Assembly (NCBI GenBank): GCA_018712225.1
Contig: DVHH01000181.1
Coordinates: forward strand, 1 to 8,090
Reading direction: 5' to 3'
DNA length: 8,090 bases
DNA from: Scatomorpha intestinigallinarum
GTDB taxonomy: Bacteria > Bacillota > Clostridia > Oscillospirales > Oscillospiraceae
The notes under the pieces were generated by a model, which was not told the DNA's origin, searched no databases, and saw only the letters and a list, made by a program, of their open reading frames with translations. A program made the position numbers and the translations under genes. Below are positions 8,065-8,090 of this stretch, piece by piece; within the stretch, counting starts at the first letter, position 1; each line of letters begins with the position of its first letter.

Positions 8065-8090
8065 TGTAGGGGCGGGGTTCCATCCCCGCC
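8065..8090. repeat. GC hairpin, probable start of a dispersed intergenic repeat (cut by window edge)
   Basis: Just past the terminator, TGTAGG leads into a perfect 7-bp inverted repeat: GGCGGGG at 8071-8077 and CCCCGCC at 8084-8090, with loop TTCCAT. I recall GTAGGGGCGG-type hairpins as frequent intergenic repeats in GC-rich Oscillospiraceae, which fits this position between transcription units. Only one copy is visible and the element runs into the window edge, so its length and repeat status are inferred. A second terminator is unlikely on what is visible because no T-tract is seen. Confidence 0.5.

Noticed and set aside
6590..8083. A 497-codon open frame on the - strand opposite the M18 gene
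   Set aside because: It is a complement shadow of a GC-rich gene, rich in His, Arg, Ala and Val with no family motif. It also runs through the terminator, and the + strand gene has all catalytic residues.

Overview
The window is a densely packed, GC-rich (roughly two-thirds GC by eye) bacterial chromosome segment with every gene on the + strand. Gene content and order point to a Clostridia bacterium, most likely a GC-rich gut member of the Oscillospiraceae (Oscillibacter/Flavonifractor-like). The pointers are RNase III followed directly by an Elp3-like radical SAM gene, RF1 next to a YrdC-type gene and a dephospho-CoA kinase, an M18 aminopeptidase, and strong Shine-Dalgarno sites of AGGAGG type. 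This placement is inferred from family knowledge; no search was run.

The left block (1-4242) reads as one transcription unit of four genes: rnc (RNase III), an Elp3-like radical SAM protein without an acetyltransferase domain (TTG start, 4-nt overlap with rnc), guaD (guanine deaminase) and a 12-helix MFS transporter. Gaps are at most 27 nt. A GC-rich hairpin whose loop contains the MFS stop codon ends the block. rnc plus the radical SAM gene is the usual clostridial pair that normally precedes smc/ftsY. Here a purine-salvage-like pair, deaminase plus transporter, follows instead.

A 97-nt intergenic region (4243-4339) carries a near-consensus sigma-A promoter (TTTACA, 17 nt, TATAAA with an extended -10 TG), with the -35 box inside an inverted repeat. 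It drives the right block (4340-8011): prfA (RF1), then a single reading frame encoding an L-threonylcarbamoyladenylate synthase (TsaC/YrdC) fused to dephospho-CoA kinase (CoaE), then an M18 metallo-aminopeptidase. These genes are translationally coupled by 4-nt and 41-nt overlaps. A strong intrinsic terminator follows. The window ends in a GC hairpin that looks like the beginning of a dispersed intergenic repeat.

Nearly everything is housekeeping: RNA processing, tRNA modification, translation termination, CoA synthesis, peptide turnover and purine salvage. I see no mobile element, CRISPR array, RNA gene or evident novel defence system. The most notable features are the TsaC-CoaE fusion, the strong and gene-dependent use of the ATA isoleucine codon in a GC-rich genome, the terminator embedded in a stop codon, and the edge repeat.
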